Assembly (NCBI GenBank): GCA_016215315.1
Contig: JACRKG010000019.1
Span: 1-64,000, forward strand
Reading direction: 5' to 3'
Source: Candidatus Woesearchaeota archaeon
GTDB taxonomy: Archaea; Nanobdellota; Nanobdellia; Woesearchaeales; ARS49
DNA length: 64,000 nt
In this document: positions 1 through 9,992 of the stretch, in pieces
Numbering within the stretch: position 1 is the stretch's first letter
How the letters are laid out: each line of letters begins with the position of its first letter
Position numbers and translations under genes: made by a program
Notes under the pieces: generated by a model
What the model was told of the DNA's origin: nothing
Database searches by the model: none
What the model saw: the letters and a program-made list of their open reading frames with translations, nothing else

Positions 1-135
1 CATAAATTGGGAAAATTTATGCGCAGTTTCGTCCGCAGAACACTCTGCGGCGAAGCCGCTTCAAAAAAATTTCGAAAGAAAACGACCTAAAGGTCGGGGT
101 ATTCAACCCCCAGAAATTTTGCTTCGCAAAATTTC
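1..135. repeat. Cluster of short inverted repeats/hairpins
   Basis: CATAAATT(1-8)/AATTTATG(14-21); CCGCAGA(33-39)/TCTGCGG(44-50); GCGGC-GAA-GCCGC(47-59); CGACCT-AA-AGGTCG(83-96); GAAATTTTGC-TTC-GCAAAATTTC(113-135). Confidence 0.8.
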
Positions 136-183
136 AATAAAGAATTAAACAGTGTATCCACTTCAAGAAAAATTATTACCGAC

Positions 184-1752
184 ATGTTAAGAGACACAAT
201 GCAAATGCAAGAAGAAATAACACAAACAACAAAAAGCACACTAGATAAACAAGGAAGAATTACAAGACAAGTATCAAGAGTTGAATTAAAACCTAAAGAG
301 CCAATATTAATTTCAAAAATAAAGAATTTTTTTGGAAAACTTTTTCCAATATTTACAATACCCGATATTAATGTAAGCCAAAGCGAGGGAAATGAAGCTG
401 AAGGTCCTCACTGTTATAGTCCTGCAGTTACTTCGGGGAGCGAATTTTGTTCAAACCATCAGGCATGCGCACAAGACGTTTGCGGTCCGGTAGCAAACTG
501 TGTTGATAATGATACTTCAATTACAATAACTTTAGAAAATGGAAATACAGAAACATTCAACCATGCTCAATCAGGAGCGCGTTATTTTTGTAGAGAAGAC
601 GCAAACGGACAAAAAAGTATACAATACTCACTACCATGCAGTTCACCATACCACCAATATGACGGAATGATCAATTACCAATGTTCACCACAAATAGGAA
701 GTTATTGCGCAAGAGGTAGCTGCGGAGATATAGCTCGTTGTGAACAGAATGGCAATACCGCAACCATAACTCTTACAAATGGAAACTCTCAGTCTTATCG
801 CAATTATTACTGTGTTGGCAATGAACTTTCTAGAATTTCACAATGTTTGAATCCTTTTGAACAACAAGGATCATATTGTGGCACAAATAAATTTTGCGCC
901 GATAGAGTTTGCGGAAATATTACAACATGTGAACAAGTTGATTCAAATACAGTTCGTTTAACTCTTGAAACAGGGCAGCAAGAAACATATCAGGGCTCAT
1001 ATGCTTGTGTGCGCAGTGATGGTCAGTCTTTAGTTAAAAGACGTTCTGACTGTACAAGCCCATTCGGTCAAGAAGCAGGCCTTTGTGGACAACGGTTTAG
1101 AAATAACTCATACCAAAATCAATTTTGTGCAGGAGCTGTTTGTGATTTCTTGACATCTTGCGTACAAACTGATGCTGATTCAGTTACTATTACAACTGCA
1201 AGCGGCTTTAGTCAATCATATAATGGATACGTTTGTGATGAAGCAAGAGGAATTATATCATTAGCGGATTCACAATTTTCATGCTCTAGTTTAGGAATGG
1301 AACAGGAAAGAAACAGTGATGGTGCTTTTATCGATTCAACACTATGTCCTAGAGGTCAAGCTTGTGTAGGAACTCATTGTGGAGATATTGCAAATTGTGT
1401 TGACAATGATAATTCTATCACGATCACACTCGCAAATGGAAATACACAAACAATCAATCATCCCGAAACTGGAGCAAGATATTTCTGCAGAGAAGACGCA
1501 AACGGACAAAAAAGTATACAATACTCACTGCCATGCAGTTCACCATACCACCAATATGACGGAATGATCAATTACCAATGTTCACCACAAATAGGAAGTT
1601 ATTGCGCAAGAGGTAATTGCGGGACTATTGCAAGCTGTGTTGATGGAAACAATAATGCAACTATAACTTTAACAACCGGAGAAAGTCAAACATATAGAGG
1701 ATACAGATGTAGTTCTGATGAGAATGGTAATCTTGGCGTAGTTAGAAGGTAG
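184..1752 (+). CDS. Cys-rich repeat protein (repeated Cx3CGxIxxC...TITLxxGxxQxYxxYxC units)
   Basis: 522 aa ORF; about six internal repeat units; near-identical 127-nt segments at 592-718 and 1489-1615. Confidence 0.75.
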   Translation: MLRDTMQMQEEITQTTKSTLDKQGRITRQVSRVELKPKEPILISKIKNFFGKLFPIFTIPDINVSQSEGNEAEGPHCYSPAVTSGSEFCSNHQACAQDVCGPVANCVDNDTSITITLENGNTETFNHAQSGARYFCREDANGQKSIQYSLPCSSPYHQYDGMINYQCSPQIGSYCARGSCGDIARCEQNGNTATITLTNGNSQSYRNYYCVGNELSRISQCLNPFEQQGSYCGTNKFCADRVCGNITTCEQVDSNTVRLTLETGQQETYQGSYACVRSDGQSLVKRRSDCTSPFGQEAGLCGQRFRNNSYQNQFCAGAVCDFLTSCVQTDADSVTITTASGFSQSYNGYVCDEARGIISLADSQFSCSSLGMEQERNSDGAFIDSTLCPRGQACVGTHCGDIANCVDNDNSITITLANGNTQTINHPETGARYFCREDANGQKSIQYSLPCSSPYHQYDGMINYQCSPQIGSYCARGNCGTIASCVDGNNNATITLTTGESQTYRGYRCSSDENGNLGVVRR

Positions 1753-1816
1753 CAGAACCAAAATAAATCAAGCAATCACGTAAACATTTAAATAAAACAA
1801 ATACCTCCATATTAAT

Positions 1817-2488
1817 ATGAACAAAATAGCAGTATTTTTTGCATCTATGTTGTTGCTCATAACTCTAGTAAGTGCAGATTTTAAAGTTGAAATAAAACAT
1901 AATGAGTTTGGAAAAAGAATTGATTGCACTCTTGGTGAAACTACTTGTTTTGATTACTTTTTTCAAAAATGCATGAGAGATAGTATTGGCAACATAATGT
2001 TGAACACAATCGATACTTGTCGACCAAATGAAGCTTGCGACAATACAAAGGGATGTTTGGCAGTTAAGCAAGAAGTATTTAGACCACCCGTTGAAGAACA
2101 TAAAGAATTACCTCCTTGGATGGAATGTGAAAAACAAGAAAGCAAGTGTTCTGATGATTTAACTCAAATTTTGTCATGCAGAAATAATAAGTGGGAAGTG
2201 AGACAAGTTTGTTCAAGTGACGCTATTTGCCTTGACAGATACGGTTGCATACTAAAAGAAGAATTCAAAAAAGAGTCTAGTCCTGAAAATTATGCAAAAA
2301 TGATAAGCTCGCAAAACAAACAACAAGAAAAAGAAGAACTGAAAGAAGAAGCAATAAAAGACTTGACTGTTGAGCCAGTACAAAACCAAATAACTGGCGG
2401 AGTTGTAAAAAACACCATCCGGAATGAAGATTCGCTTGAAAATTTACTTAAAGAATTAAAAAAGCTTTTGTTAGCTATTCTTTCTTAA
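1817..2488 (+). CDS. Secreted Cys-rich protein with signal peptide
   Basis: N-terminal hydrophobic signal MNKIAVFFASMLLLITLVSA; two Cys-rich repeats; hydrophobic C-terminus. Confidence 0.7.
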   Translation: MNKIAVFFASMLLLITLVSADFKVEIKHNEFGKRIDCTLGETTCFDYFFQKCMRDSIGNIMLNTIDTCRPNEACDNTKGCLAVKQEVFRPPVEEHKELPPWMECEKQESKCSDDLTQILSCRNNKWEVRQVCSSDAICLDRYGCILKEEFKKESSPENYAKMISSQNKQQEKEELKEEAIKDLTVEPVQNQITGGVVKNTIRNEDSLENLLKELKKLLLAILS

Positions 2489-3440
2489 TCACAACTATTT
2501 TTCTAGTTAAAGAATGGTGCATGTAAATAGAAAATTCTTGACTTATTTTTAGTTTTGCCTTTTTTATTAATTCTCTATAAGGACTATAGTTTGGGAAAAC
2601 AATCACTGCTGTTCCAGTAAGTATTTTTTTTAAGTTTTTCAAGAATGCTAAATACAATTCTGGCCTGTTTATTTTTCCCGTGGCTCTTCCGTAAGGCAAG
2701 TCTGTTGCCAAATATTTTATTTTGTGTTTTATTTTTGTTGCGTCTTTTTGTTCCAAAAAGAAATTTTTAACGCCAAAATGTTTCAGATTAATTTCAGCTT
2801 TTTTAAGTAACCCTTTGTTGATATCATAACCGATGACTTTGAAACCCGTAAGACTGCCTTCCATTAAGAGGCCGCCCTCGATTAAGAAGCCTCCCGCACC
2901 GCACATTACATCATAAAAAGTTCCTTTCTGGATACCAGTGAGGTTAATCAAACACCTTGATAATTTAGGTTTCATTCCGGTGGGATGATGTGCAGGCCAC
3001 AACTTTGGATTTCGCTTATCAAACTCATGCCAAATATTGTACAATAATTTTCCAACAACAATTTTTTTTCCTAGGAAAAAAAATTCAAAACTAGTTACAG
3101 GATTTTTCAAGTCAACTTTTGGATTTTTTATTTTATCATAAATAAAGCCGGCAAGATCTCTTTCGTGATAGTTTAAAGAATGATGCAAAGTTAGCTTGAA
3201 ATTTGTCTTGTATTCTTTTTGCCAATTAAATGATTTAAGTTTTTCAATTAGTTTATTTTGTGTTATTGTGAACAAAAATTTGTAAACACCACTAGTCATT
3301 GCTAATCGATCTAATTTTTTTTCATTGTTTAGAATTAACAAATTATCAACCGATTGGTACTTTTTTGCTTTTGTTAAAGCTAACACTTCTGCTTTTGATA
3401 ATTCCAAGTTTTCTTTGCTTAAGACAAAAAATTGTTGCAT
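2475..3440 (-). CDS. tRNA (guanine(10)-N2)-methyltransferase-like (THUMP + SAM MTase)
   Basis: FYDVMCGAGGFLIEG SAM motif and TDLPYGRATG catalytic D-L/P-P-Y motif of the Trm11/Trm-G10 type. Confidence 0.8.
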   Translation of the reverse strand: MQQFFVLSKENLELSKAEVLALTKAKKYQSVDNLLILNNEKKLDRLAMTSGVYKFLFTITQNKLIEKLKSFNWQKEYKTNFKLTLHHSLNYHERDLAGFIYDKIKNPKVDLKNPVTSFEFFFLGKKIVVGKLLYNIWHEFDKRNPKLWPAHHPTGMKPKLSRCLINLTGIQKGTFYDVMCGAGGFLIEGGLLMEGSLTGFKVIGYDINKGLLKKAEINLKHFGVKNFFLEQKDATKIKHKIKYLATDLPYGRATGKINRPELYLAFLKNLKKILTGTAVIVFPNYSPYRELIKKAKLKISQEFSIYMHHSLTRKIVVIKKE

Positions 3441-3517
3441 GAAAAAAGCAAAGCTTTTTTCTATTTAAAATGTTTGTTTAGAAAAGGTTATAAAAAGGAT
3501 TATTTTACTTCAAGTTC

Positions 3518-4030
3518 ATGAAAATAGCAGTTTTACTCACAGACGACTTTCAAGATGATGAATATGTTAAGCCTGTTGAAGCTTTCAAGAAAGCAGGCCA
3601 TGAAATTATCAACTTAGAACTTAAACGGGGCAGAGTTGTTAAGGGAAAGAAAGGAGTTGTTTCTGTTACAATTGACGAAAGCATTACAAGAGTTTATGTT
3701 GAAGATTTTGATGCATTACTTATTCCAGGAGGGTATTCGCCTGACAAATTGAGAATTAATGATGATGTTGTTAAGTTTGTTAAGGATTTCTTTGAAAGCG
3801 GCAAACCTGTTTTTGTTATTTGCCATGGTCAGCAATTGTTAATAAATGCAGATGTGTTGAAAGGTAAAAAGATCACTGGTTACAGATCAATAATTCAAGA
3901 TTTAAAGAACGCAGGTGCAGAATTTATTGATGCAGAAGTAGTTGTTGATAATAATTTAGTTTCTAGCAGACAGCCTAAAGATTTGCCTGCATTTATTAAG
4001 GCTTGTTTGAATAAGTTAAAGTCTATTTGA
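3518..4030 (+). CDS. DJ-1/PfpI family protein
   Basis: DALLIPGGYSPD and VFVICHGQQLL nucleophile-elbow Cys. Confidence 0.9.
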   Translation: MKIAVLLTDDFQDDEYVKPVEAFKKAGHEIINLELKRGRVVKGKKGVVSVTIDESITRVYVEDFDALLIPGGYSPDKLRINDDVVKFVKDFFESGKPVFVICHGQQLLINADVLKGKKITGYRSIIQDLKNAGAEFIDAEVVVDNNLVSSRQPKDLPAFIKACLNKLKSI

Positions 4031-5222
4031 GAACCAATTCTATAACCGCTTCCGTGTGTGGCGTTTGTGGGAATAAATCGAATAATGCTGCGCTTTTTAT
4101 TTGGTAATCACTAAACTTAACAAGATCTTTACCTAATTGTTCAATGTTGCATGAAATGTAAATCATTACTTTTGGTTTTAATTCTCTCAATCTATCTATT
4201 GTTTTTGGATTCATTCCACTTCTTGGAGGATCAGTTATTACAAATAATGGAGTTGATAAGGTTACTTTTTTTAGTTGTTTGTCATTAAGAACCATTGCTT
4301 TTGTGTTAGTTATTTTGTTATTTGTTATATTTATTTGTGCATACTTTATAGCGTCTTCTTCACCTTCTATTATTGTTACTGTTTTGAATAATTCTGCATT
4401 TATTATTCCAAAAGTACCAACACCACCGTACAAATCAAGTAAATGAGTATAAGTTCTATCGTGAGCTTTTAGTAAATCATTCACGTATTGCTGCATTTTT
4501 TCAATCATATTCGGATTGTTTTGAAAGAATCCTTGTATTGGAAAACAAAACTCTTTTCCAACTATTGTTGTTTTCAAGAAATCATTGCCTTTTACTACAA
4601 AATATTCTTTTGAAACACTATTGTCTGTTTTTGAAGGAACGTACGTTACAACTATATTTTTTGCAGTGCTTATTTCAGCAAATTCTTTAATTTTATCAAT
4701 TGCATCTTTTAACTTAGTTGAGTCTTCATTAAGTACAAAAGAAATTGAAGAATCATTTGGAGGAGTTCTTATTACTGCATACCTGAATGTTCCTGATTTT
4801 TTTCTAATATCAAAATAATCGGTTTCTTTGAAGAAATTTCTGACTTCAGTTAACAAAATATTAAATGTATCGTTTGAAATTACACATTTGTTAATATCAA
4901 CTATTTCTTTCCAATTCCTTCTTTTTCTTAAGCCTAAAGCATTAAAACCAAAAACAAAATCCATACGATTCCTGTAATGGTAAGAATCACCTGAAAAAAC
5001 TTTAATATCTGAATAATTTATTGCTTTCGCTAAATTAGTCTTTTTATTCTCAACTTGCTCTTGATAATCCACGTGCTGAAAAGAACAGCCACCACAATTA
5101 TTGAAATAAGGACATAAAGGCGTTGCCATAGAATAAAGGAATTGGGAGGGAGTATAAAAAGTATGCTTGTTTTTAGTCGTTGCTTTGTGGATTCTTATTG
5201 TTTTAAATTCTTTTATGTCCAT
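4023..5222 (-). CDS. RumA/TrmA-family RNA (uracil-5-)-methyltransferase with Fe-S motif; likely start MATPLCPYF at ~5129
   Basis: CPYFNNCGGCSFQH cluster; LLDLYGGVGTFG; ITDPPRSGM; ISCN. Confidence 0.88.
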   Translation of the reverse strand: MDIKEFKTIRIHKATTKNKHTFYTPSQFLYSMATPLCPYFNNCGGCSFQHVDYQEQVENKKTNLAKAINYSDIKVFSGDSYHYRNRMDFVFGFNALGLRKRRNWKEIVDINKCVISNDTFNILLTEVRNFFKETDYFDIRKKSGTFRYAVIRTPPNDSSISFVLNEDSTKLKDAIDKIKEFAEISTAKNIVVTYVPSKTDNSVSKEYFVVKGNDFLKTTIVGKEFCFPIQGFFQNNPNMIEKMQQYVNDLLKAHDRTYTHLLDLYGGVGTFGIINAELFKTVTIIEGEEDAIKYAQINITNNKITNTKAMVLNDKQLKKVTLSTPLFVITDPPRSGMNPKTIDRLRELKPKVMIYISCNIEQLGKDLVKFSDYQIKSAALFDLFPQTPHTEAVIELVLK

Positions 5223-6381
5223 AAAACAAGTAATAGATACAATAGACAGACATCGTAATTGCCACTAAAAGGAAAGGTAGTTTCAGGGTATAAATATCTG
5301 CCAGGTAACCCGTAATTGGCTCTACAAAAAGAAAAATAAGCGCTATAAAAAAGGAGAACATAGATTCAATTGTGGCTCGTTGATGACTTTTTATATGTTC
5401 GTGCATATAACTGCTTTTAGAAATTCCAAAAAAGCCATGTGGAATTGCAATTAGAATAAAACAAATTGCCCCAATGAGGTAACTTTTTGTTAGCACCATC
5501 ACATAAAATAACAGAGTGATAGTAATTATTTGAAAACCGAACAAACCACGATAAGAAAATCGTCTTCGTAATGAGGGAGTAAAGTTGGCTGCAACAGTTG
5601 CTAGTAATGACTTGAATGTATACGCTATGCCAAATAAAACAATTGGCAGCGCCAGCTGTTTTAGATAAATCTGCCCATAACCATATGAAAGATCCGAACC
5701 AAGGCTGAATAAAATCGTAAAAAGTAAAATTGACTTCAAATAGGGATTTTCAAAAATAAATTGTGCCGATTGCTTAAAATGAGAAAATACGCTGACTTCT
5801 TCTGATGGTTTGTGATATTTTGGTTCTATCAAAGTCAACGTAACCAAGAATGAAAGAACTAAAAAGATTAAGGAAAGCTGAAACGGAAGCAGAGGAGAAA
5901 AGTTGTATAAAAATCCCGAAGAGATAAAAGATATGATTAAAGGTATTTGTTGATATATTTCTTGCCTTGCCCAAAGTTTATCAAATTGTTCTTCTTTTTT
6001 TAGCACTTTTAAAGTATCATAAAAAAATGCAATATCTGTACCTGATAAAAAGGCAAACGACGCAGCAGACCAAATACTTACTAAGATAAAATGCCAGTAC
6101 TCCGTTGCATAAAGAATAGTTGCTAATTGTAAAATCGCAAAGATTGAAGAGATTATCATTACTTTTTTTCTTCCCCACTTATCTGCGAGAATACTTGATG
6201 GAACCTCTAGAAACATTTTTACAATAGTCCACACAATTCCAAGAATGGCAATTTTGAAAATGGTTAAGTCTTGAGCAAGATAAAAAAGCCGTATGATTGG
6301 CGTATAGAAACTGAAATAAGCAAGTGATGTTGCCAAGTAATATTTCCATATGTTTGATTTAATTTGCTGGTTACTGCTCAT
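5203..6381 (-). CDS. Major facilitator superfamily transporter
   Basis: About 12 hydrophobic segments; ADKWGRKKVM MFS loop motif. Confidence 0.85.
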   Translation of the reverse strand: MSSNQQIKSNIWKYYLATSLAYFSFYTPIIRLFYLAQDLTIFKIAILGIVWTIVKMFLEVPSSILADKWGRKKVMIISSIFAILQLATILYATEYWHFILVSIWSAASFAFLSGTDIAFFYDTLKVLKKEEQFDKLWARQEIYQQIPLIISFISSGFLYNFSPLLPFQLSLIFLVLSFLVTLTLIEPKYHKPSEEVSVFSHFKQSAQFIFENPYLKSILLFTILFSLGSDLSYGYGQIYLKQLALPIVLFGIAYTFKSLLATVAANFTPSLRRRFSYRGLFGFQIITITLLFYVMVLTKSYLIGAICFILIAIPHGFFGISKSSYMHEHIKSHQRATIESMFSFFIALIFLFVEPITGYLADIYTLKLPFLLVAITMSVYCIYYLFYGHKRI

Positions 6382-6459
6382 ATAACAATCCAGAATGTGC
6401 GATTTTATTAATATATCGGAGATTCAAAGAAAAATATTATAAATTAAAGAAGTTATTGT

Positions 6460-6972
6460 GTGAGTATGACCAAATTCACGAAAAAAGAGCTCAGTAAAAT
6501 ATGTAAAGATGAAATTTTTCAGAAAAAAATCAAAAATAACAGTTATTGGATAAAACCGCTCTACGAATATAAAACCTACCCGTTAGGAAATCATATTCAT
6601 CATAAAAAATATTATCGAGTTCTCAAAGAAATGTTCAAAAAACACATTCCTCGTTTTACTGCCAAAAATTTTTGCATCAACAACAAAAAGCCACTCCTAA
6701 TAATACAAGAACATATTGACGGGAGAAAACTGAGATTACGTGAAATACAGAAACTCCTTAAGTTATCTATAAATAAACAGTTTAAAGCGGGATTGAAATT
6801 ACTACTAGAGAAGAATTGGGTTCTGGACTTTTATGCATATTACGGAAACTTTATAGAGTCAAAAAATCACAAAATCATGTATGTTGATATTAGAATGCCA
6901 ATATTCGTGGATAAAAAAGAAGAAAGATACAAGATAAGCAAAAGAAGAACATTGAAACTTCTGGATTTGTAA
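6460..6972 (+). CDS. Small protein-kinase-like fold protein (putative)
   Basis: LLIIQEHIDGRKL hinge-like, NWVLDFYAYYGNFI and IMYVDIRMP resembling catalytic-loop/DFG regions. Confidence 0.4.
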   Translation: MSMTKFTKKELSKICKDEIFQKKIKNNSYWIKPLYEYKTYPLGNHIHHKKYYRVLKEMFKKHIPRFTAKNFCINNKKPLLIIQEHIDGRKLRLREIQKLLKLSINKQFKAGLKLLLEKNWVLDFYAYYGNFIESKNHKIMYVDIRMPIFVDKKEERYKISKRRTLKLLDL

Positions 6973-7037
6973 AAAAAAGTTCGATATTAACAGCATTACA
7001 GAAAAGATTTATATAATTTAGTTCATCCTAAAATTCT

Positions 7038-7460
7038 ATGCAAATTCATGTTGATTGTAATCCCTCGCCTAAAGATCATTTTTTCATATCTGCTCATTTG
7101 AGTGATAAAGTAGCGATTTCTTTCGACAACACAATTAAAGGCAATAGATTGATAAAACAAGTTTATGTTGGATATAAACCATTTCCAAAAAAGGCAAAGT
7201 TTAATTCCGAATGGAATACTATTGTGTTGGAAAATGAGAAATTTGTGAGAGAGTATCGGGTTCAATGGATTGACCAAGATAAACTAGATTGGCTTAACGG
7301 AGAGATATGGGAAACAGTTTGGGAAAAGCCAATTTCTCCAGAATTAACAAAAAAATTATTATATTTTTCTCAGTTAATTTCTGATAATTATAAAAATTTG
7401 CACAAGTTTTCTAAAGAAATTAAAGAATTTGAAAAATTAGTGTCCAAAGAAATCTTGTGA
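7038..7460 (+). CDS. Hypothetical protein
   Basis: 140 aa ORF with upstream AT-rich promoter-like region. Confidence 0.55.
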   Translation: MQIHVDCNPSPKDHFFISAHLSDKVAISFDNTIKGNRLIKQVYVGYKPFPKKAKFNSEWNTIVLENEKFVREYRVQWIDQDKLDWLNGEIWETVWEKPISPELTKKLLYFSQLISDNYKNLHKFSKEIKEFEKLVSKEIL

Positions 7461-7507
7461 TTTTTGTTCACGACATATTTATAAGTAAATAAACATCAGT
7501 TAAATGT

Positions 7508-8200
7508 GTGGGAACTAGGAATATTTTAAATGAGATTCGTCAAGAAATAAAAGAATTAGCTCAAAATCCCAGTAATATCAAAGATTATTCTCGTTTTCAC
7601 AAAGATAATGAAAAACACATAAGTTTAGCAACTCCAATCGTAAGGAAACTTTCCGCTAAAAAATTCAAAGAAATTAAACATTCAGACAAAAAGCAAATTT
7701 TTGAACTTTGTAAAAATTTGCTTAAATATAAAGATAATTCCTATCGAGACATTGCATTTGATTGGGCTTTTCGTATTAAAAAACAATACACGAAAGAAGA
7801 TTTTGCAATTTTTGAAAACTGGTTAGATACATATGTGAATACTTGGGGGAGTTGTGATGATCTTTGCACCCATGCCTTTGGATATTTTTTGTTTATTTTT
7901 CCAGAATTCATTCCTAAAATTCATGAATGGATAATATCTAATAACAAATGGAAGCGAAGAGCTTCTGCAGTTATTTTTATTTACTCTGCAAGACAAAATA
8001 AGCATTTAGAGGATATTCTTAAAATTGCAAAATCTCTGCTGTTGGATAAAGAAGATTTAGTTCAAAAAGCATACGGTTGGCTGCTCAAAGAAACAGCCAA
8101 ACATAAGCAGAAAGAAGTTTTTCAATTTGTAATAAAAAATAGAAAATTAATGTCAAGAACTGCACTTCGTTACGCAATTGAAAAATGCCTGAACATTTAA
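7508..8200 (+). CDS. DNA alkylation repair (AlkD-like HEAT repeat) protein
   Basis: TWGSCDDLCTHAFGYFL...KWKRRASAVIFIYSAR characteristic of AlkD-like proteins; GTG start. Confidence 0.85.
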   Translation: MGTRNILNEIRQEIKELAQNPSNIKDYSRFHKDNEKHISLATPIVRKLSAKKFKEIKHSDKKQIFELCKNLLKYKDNSYRDIAFDWAFRIKKQYTKEDFAIFENWLDTYVNTWGSCDDLCTHAFGYFLFIFPEFIPKIHEWIISNNKWKRRASAVIFIYSARQNKHLEDILKIAKSLLLDKEDLVQKAYGWLLKETAKHKQKEVFQFVIKNRKLMSRTALRYAIEKCLNI

Positions 8201-8280
8201 GAAGAACAGCAATACAAAAATAGGCCATTTTCTCTCGCAATCTTAAAATAATTATTTCTTGATGCCAAAAGCAGTATTCT

Positions 8281-9036
8281 TTACCAAGGATCTTTTTTCC
8301 AGAAGTATTGAAAGTATTTCATGAAACTTTCTTTGATTTCTGCTGATTCTAGAACAAAGGCAAATGATTGCTGTCTCCATAATATTTGAGCCACTTTATT
8401 ACCAAAAACAACTGCCACCACAGGCATTCTCAAGTCTTTAGGTAATTGTTGTACTTTCAGGTATGCTTTCTTTTGTTTTTCAAAATCATTCAGGTGAAGA
8501 CCTTCAAGAATAGTTCCGTATTGTATTAAATCATACATCATGTGTTTTTTTTCAGCCCTCTTCTTCATCCATTTTTGGAACCATAATACTAAGCTTTCAG
8601 AGACTTCTTTGCGCTGATTAAAGTTATTTCCTCCAAGCCAATACGACTCTTTATGTTCTACTACCTCATTTAATAATGATTTTATGGCTTCATTACCTCG
8701 GTATACTTCTGCCCTAATTTCTGGCTTTGAAAGATTAAATAAATCTTTTACATGAGGAATTTGATTCTTTAACTCGCTCAAGACTTTTTCTTTATTTTCT
8801 ATTTCATCAAGAATTTTATTAGGATGTGTGCATTGATAAGTATGTTTTCCCTTTTCTATTGTGTAACTTATTAATCCGTGCTCTATTAATTTGTTAAGTA
8901 TATCATATATATTCCTTCTTTCGATACCTGTTTTCTCTTGAATTTTCTTTAAAGTAGCAATGCCTAATTCAAGAACAGCAGTATAAACTCTAACTTGACC
9001 ATCACTTAAGCCTAATTCTTTGAGTTGTTCAAGCAT
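8281..9036 (-). CDS. TrmB-family transcriptional regulator
   Basis: LKELGLSDGQVRVYTAVLELGIATLKKIQEKTGIERRNIYDILNKLIEHGLI N-terminal wHTH. Confidence 0.88.
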   Translation of the reverse strand: MLEQLKELGLSDGQVRVYTAVLELGIATLKKIQEKTGIERRNIYDILNKLIEHGLISYTIEKGKHTYQCTHPNKILDEIENKEKVLSELKNQIPHVKDLFNLSKPEIRAEVYRGNEAIKSLLNEVVEHKESYWLGGNNFNQRKEVSESLVLWFQKWMKKRAEKKHMMYDLIQYGTILEGLHLNDFEKQKKAYLKVQQLPKDLRMPVVAVVFGNKVAQILWRQQSFAFVLESAEIKESFMKYFQYFWKKDPW

Positions 9037-9071
9037 TTATTAATATAGCAAAAACAGGTATTTAAGTTTTA

Positions 9072-9089
9072 TGGTATTCTACAATACCA
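9072..9089. promoter_or_regulatory. Inverted repeat TGGTATT-CTAC-AATACCA in divergent intergenic region
   Basis: Perfect 7-bp arms, 36 bp upstream of the TrmB-family gene. Confidence 0.55.
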
Positions 9090-9149
9090 CAAATATTAAT
9101 ATACTTCAAATGGTTACTACTAATTGAAGACAAAATGGAGGTGTCTAAT

Positions 9150-9404
9150 ATGACAATATACACACGTTATAACCTTGGCGATGAAGAATATGAAAAATTA
9201 AGACAATTCATCCCACAACCTGGTGATGTATTCGCGGCAGGAATGTTATTTGTAGGTGGCATAATGCTTGCAGGTATGTTATTGTACAGTTGTTTGAAAC
9301 CTGAAGAAAAAAGTCAGGCACGACAAGCACCTGCAAACCAAACAATAGAATCGAGAATAACAGATTCAGATAATCAAAACAAAATGGAAACAACAAAAAA
9401 TTAA
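9150..9404 (+). CDS. Small membrane protein
   Basis: One TM segment; GGAGGTG Shine-Dalgarno supports start at 9150 rather than 9135. Confidence 0.6.
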   Translation: MTIYTRYNLGDEEYEKLRQFIPQPGDVFAAGMLFVGGIMLAGMLLYSCLKPEEKSQARQAPANQTIESRITDSDNQNKMETTKN

Positions 9405-9431
9405 ATCAAAATATTTTCGGAGGTGTCTAAA

Positions 9432-9947
9432 ATGATAAAAATCAATCAAATATCCAATTTATGGAATAAACTAATTGGAAAACCTACAACTCTGGATGAA
9501 TATGTAGCGCAACTTAGAAAGAACAATGTTTCTGAAGTAAGAATTGAAACAGATTCTGATTTGTATTCAAGAGAAGTATGCGATGTTCACTTTGGCGTGA
9601 TTTATTCAAGAAGAGTTTTTGCAAAAGCAGAAAGAGTAAAACCGTTCTTAATTTGCCAAGAAGATTATAGGGGAGGCGTGATTTACGATGGTGATTCAAA
9701 TAAAAAGGGCCCAATTCACAGGGGCTTGGCAAGATCAGAATTTGATTCTGAAAGAAAAGCTATAGATTTTGCTTACAAACTATACCAAAGAGGCATAAAA
9801 ACAACATCCATTAACAGTAGAGCTCCCGAAGTAGTAGTTTCAGATCTTGAAGATAATGCTAAGTTTTGTTACGACAGTAATAAACTTTCTTCAGATATGG
9901 TGGCAATATTAGAAAAACATAGTAAGCAAGTAGCAGAAATGTCTTGA
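9432..9947 (+). CDS. Hypothetical protein
   Basis: ORF with GGAGGTGTCTAA leader; ATG at 9432. Confidence 0.6.
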   Translation: MIKINQISNLWNKLIGKPTTLDEYVAQLRKNNVSEVRIETDSDLYSREVCDVHFGVIYSRRVFAKAERVKPFLICQEDYRGGVIYDGDSNKKGPIHRGLARSEFDSERKAIDFAYKLYQRGIKTTSINSRAPEVVVSDLEDNAKFCYDSNKLSSDMVAILEKHSKQVAEMS

Positions 9948-9992
9948 GAAAAAATCAAAATAAAATCTCAGACACAAAAAAGGCGCATTACT

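Noticed and set aside
1379-1567. 62-aa ORF in alternative frame of the Cys-rich repeat gene
   Set aside because: Overlaps the longer in-frame repeat protein and has no distinctive features.
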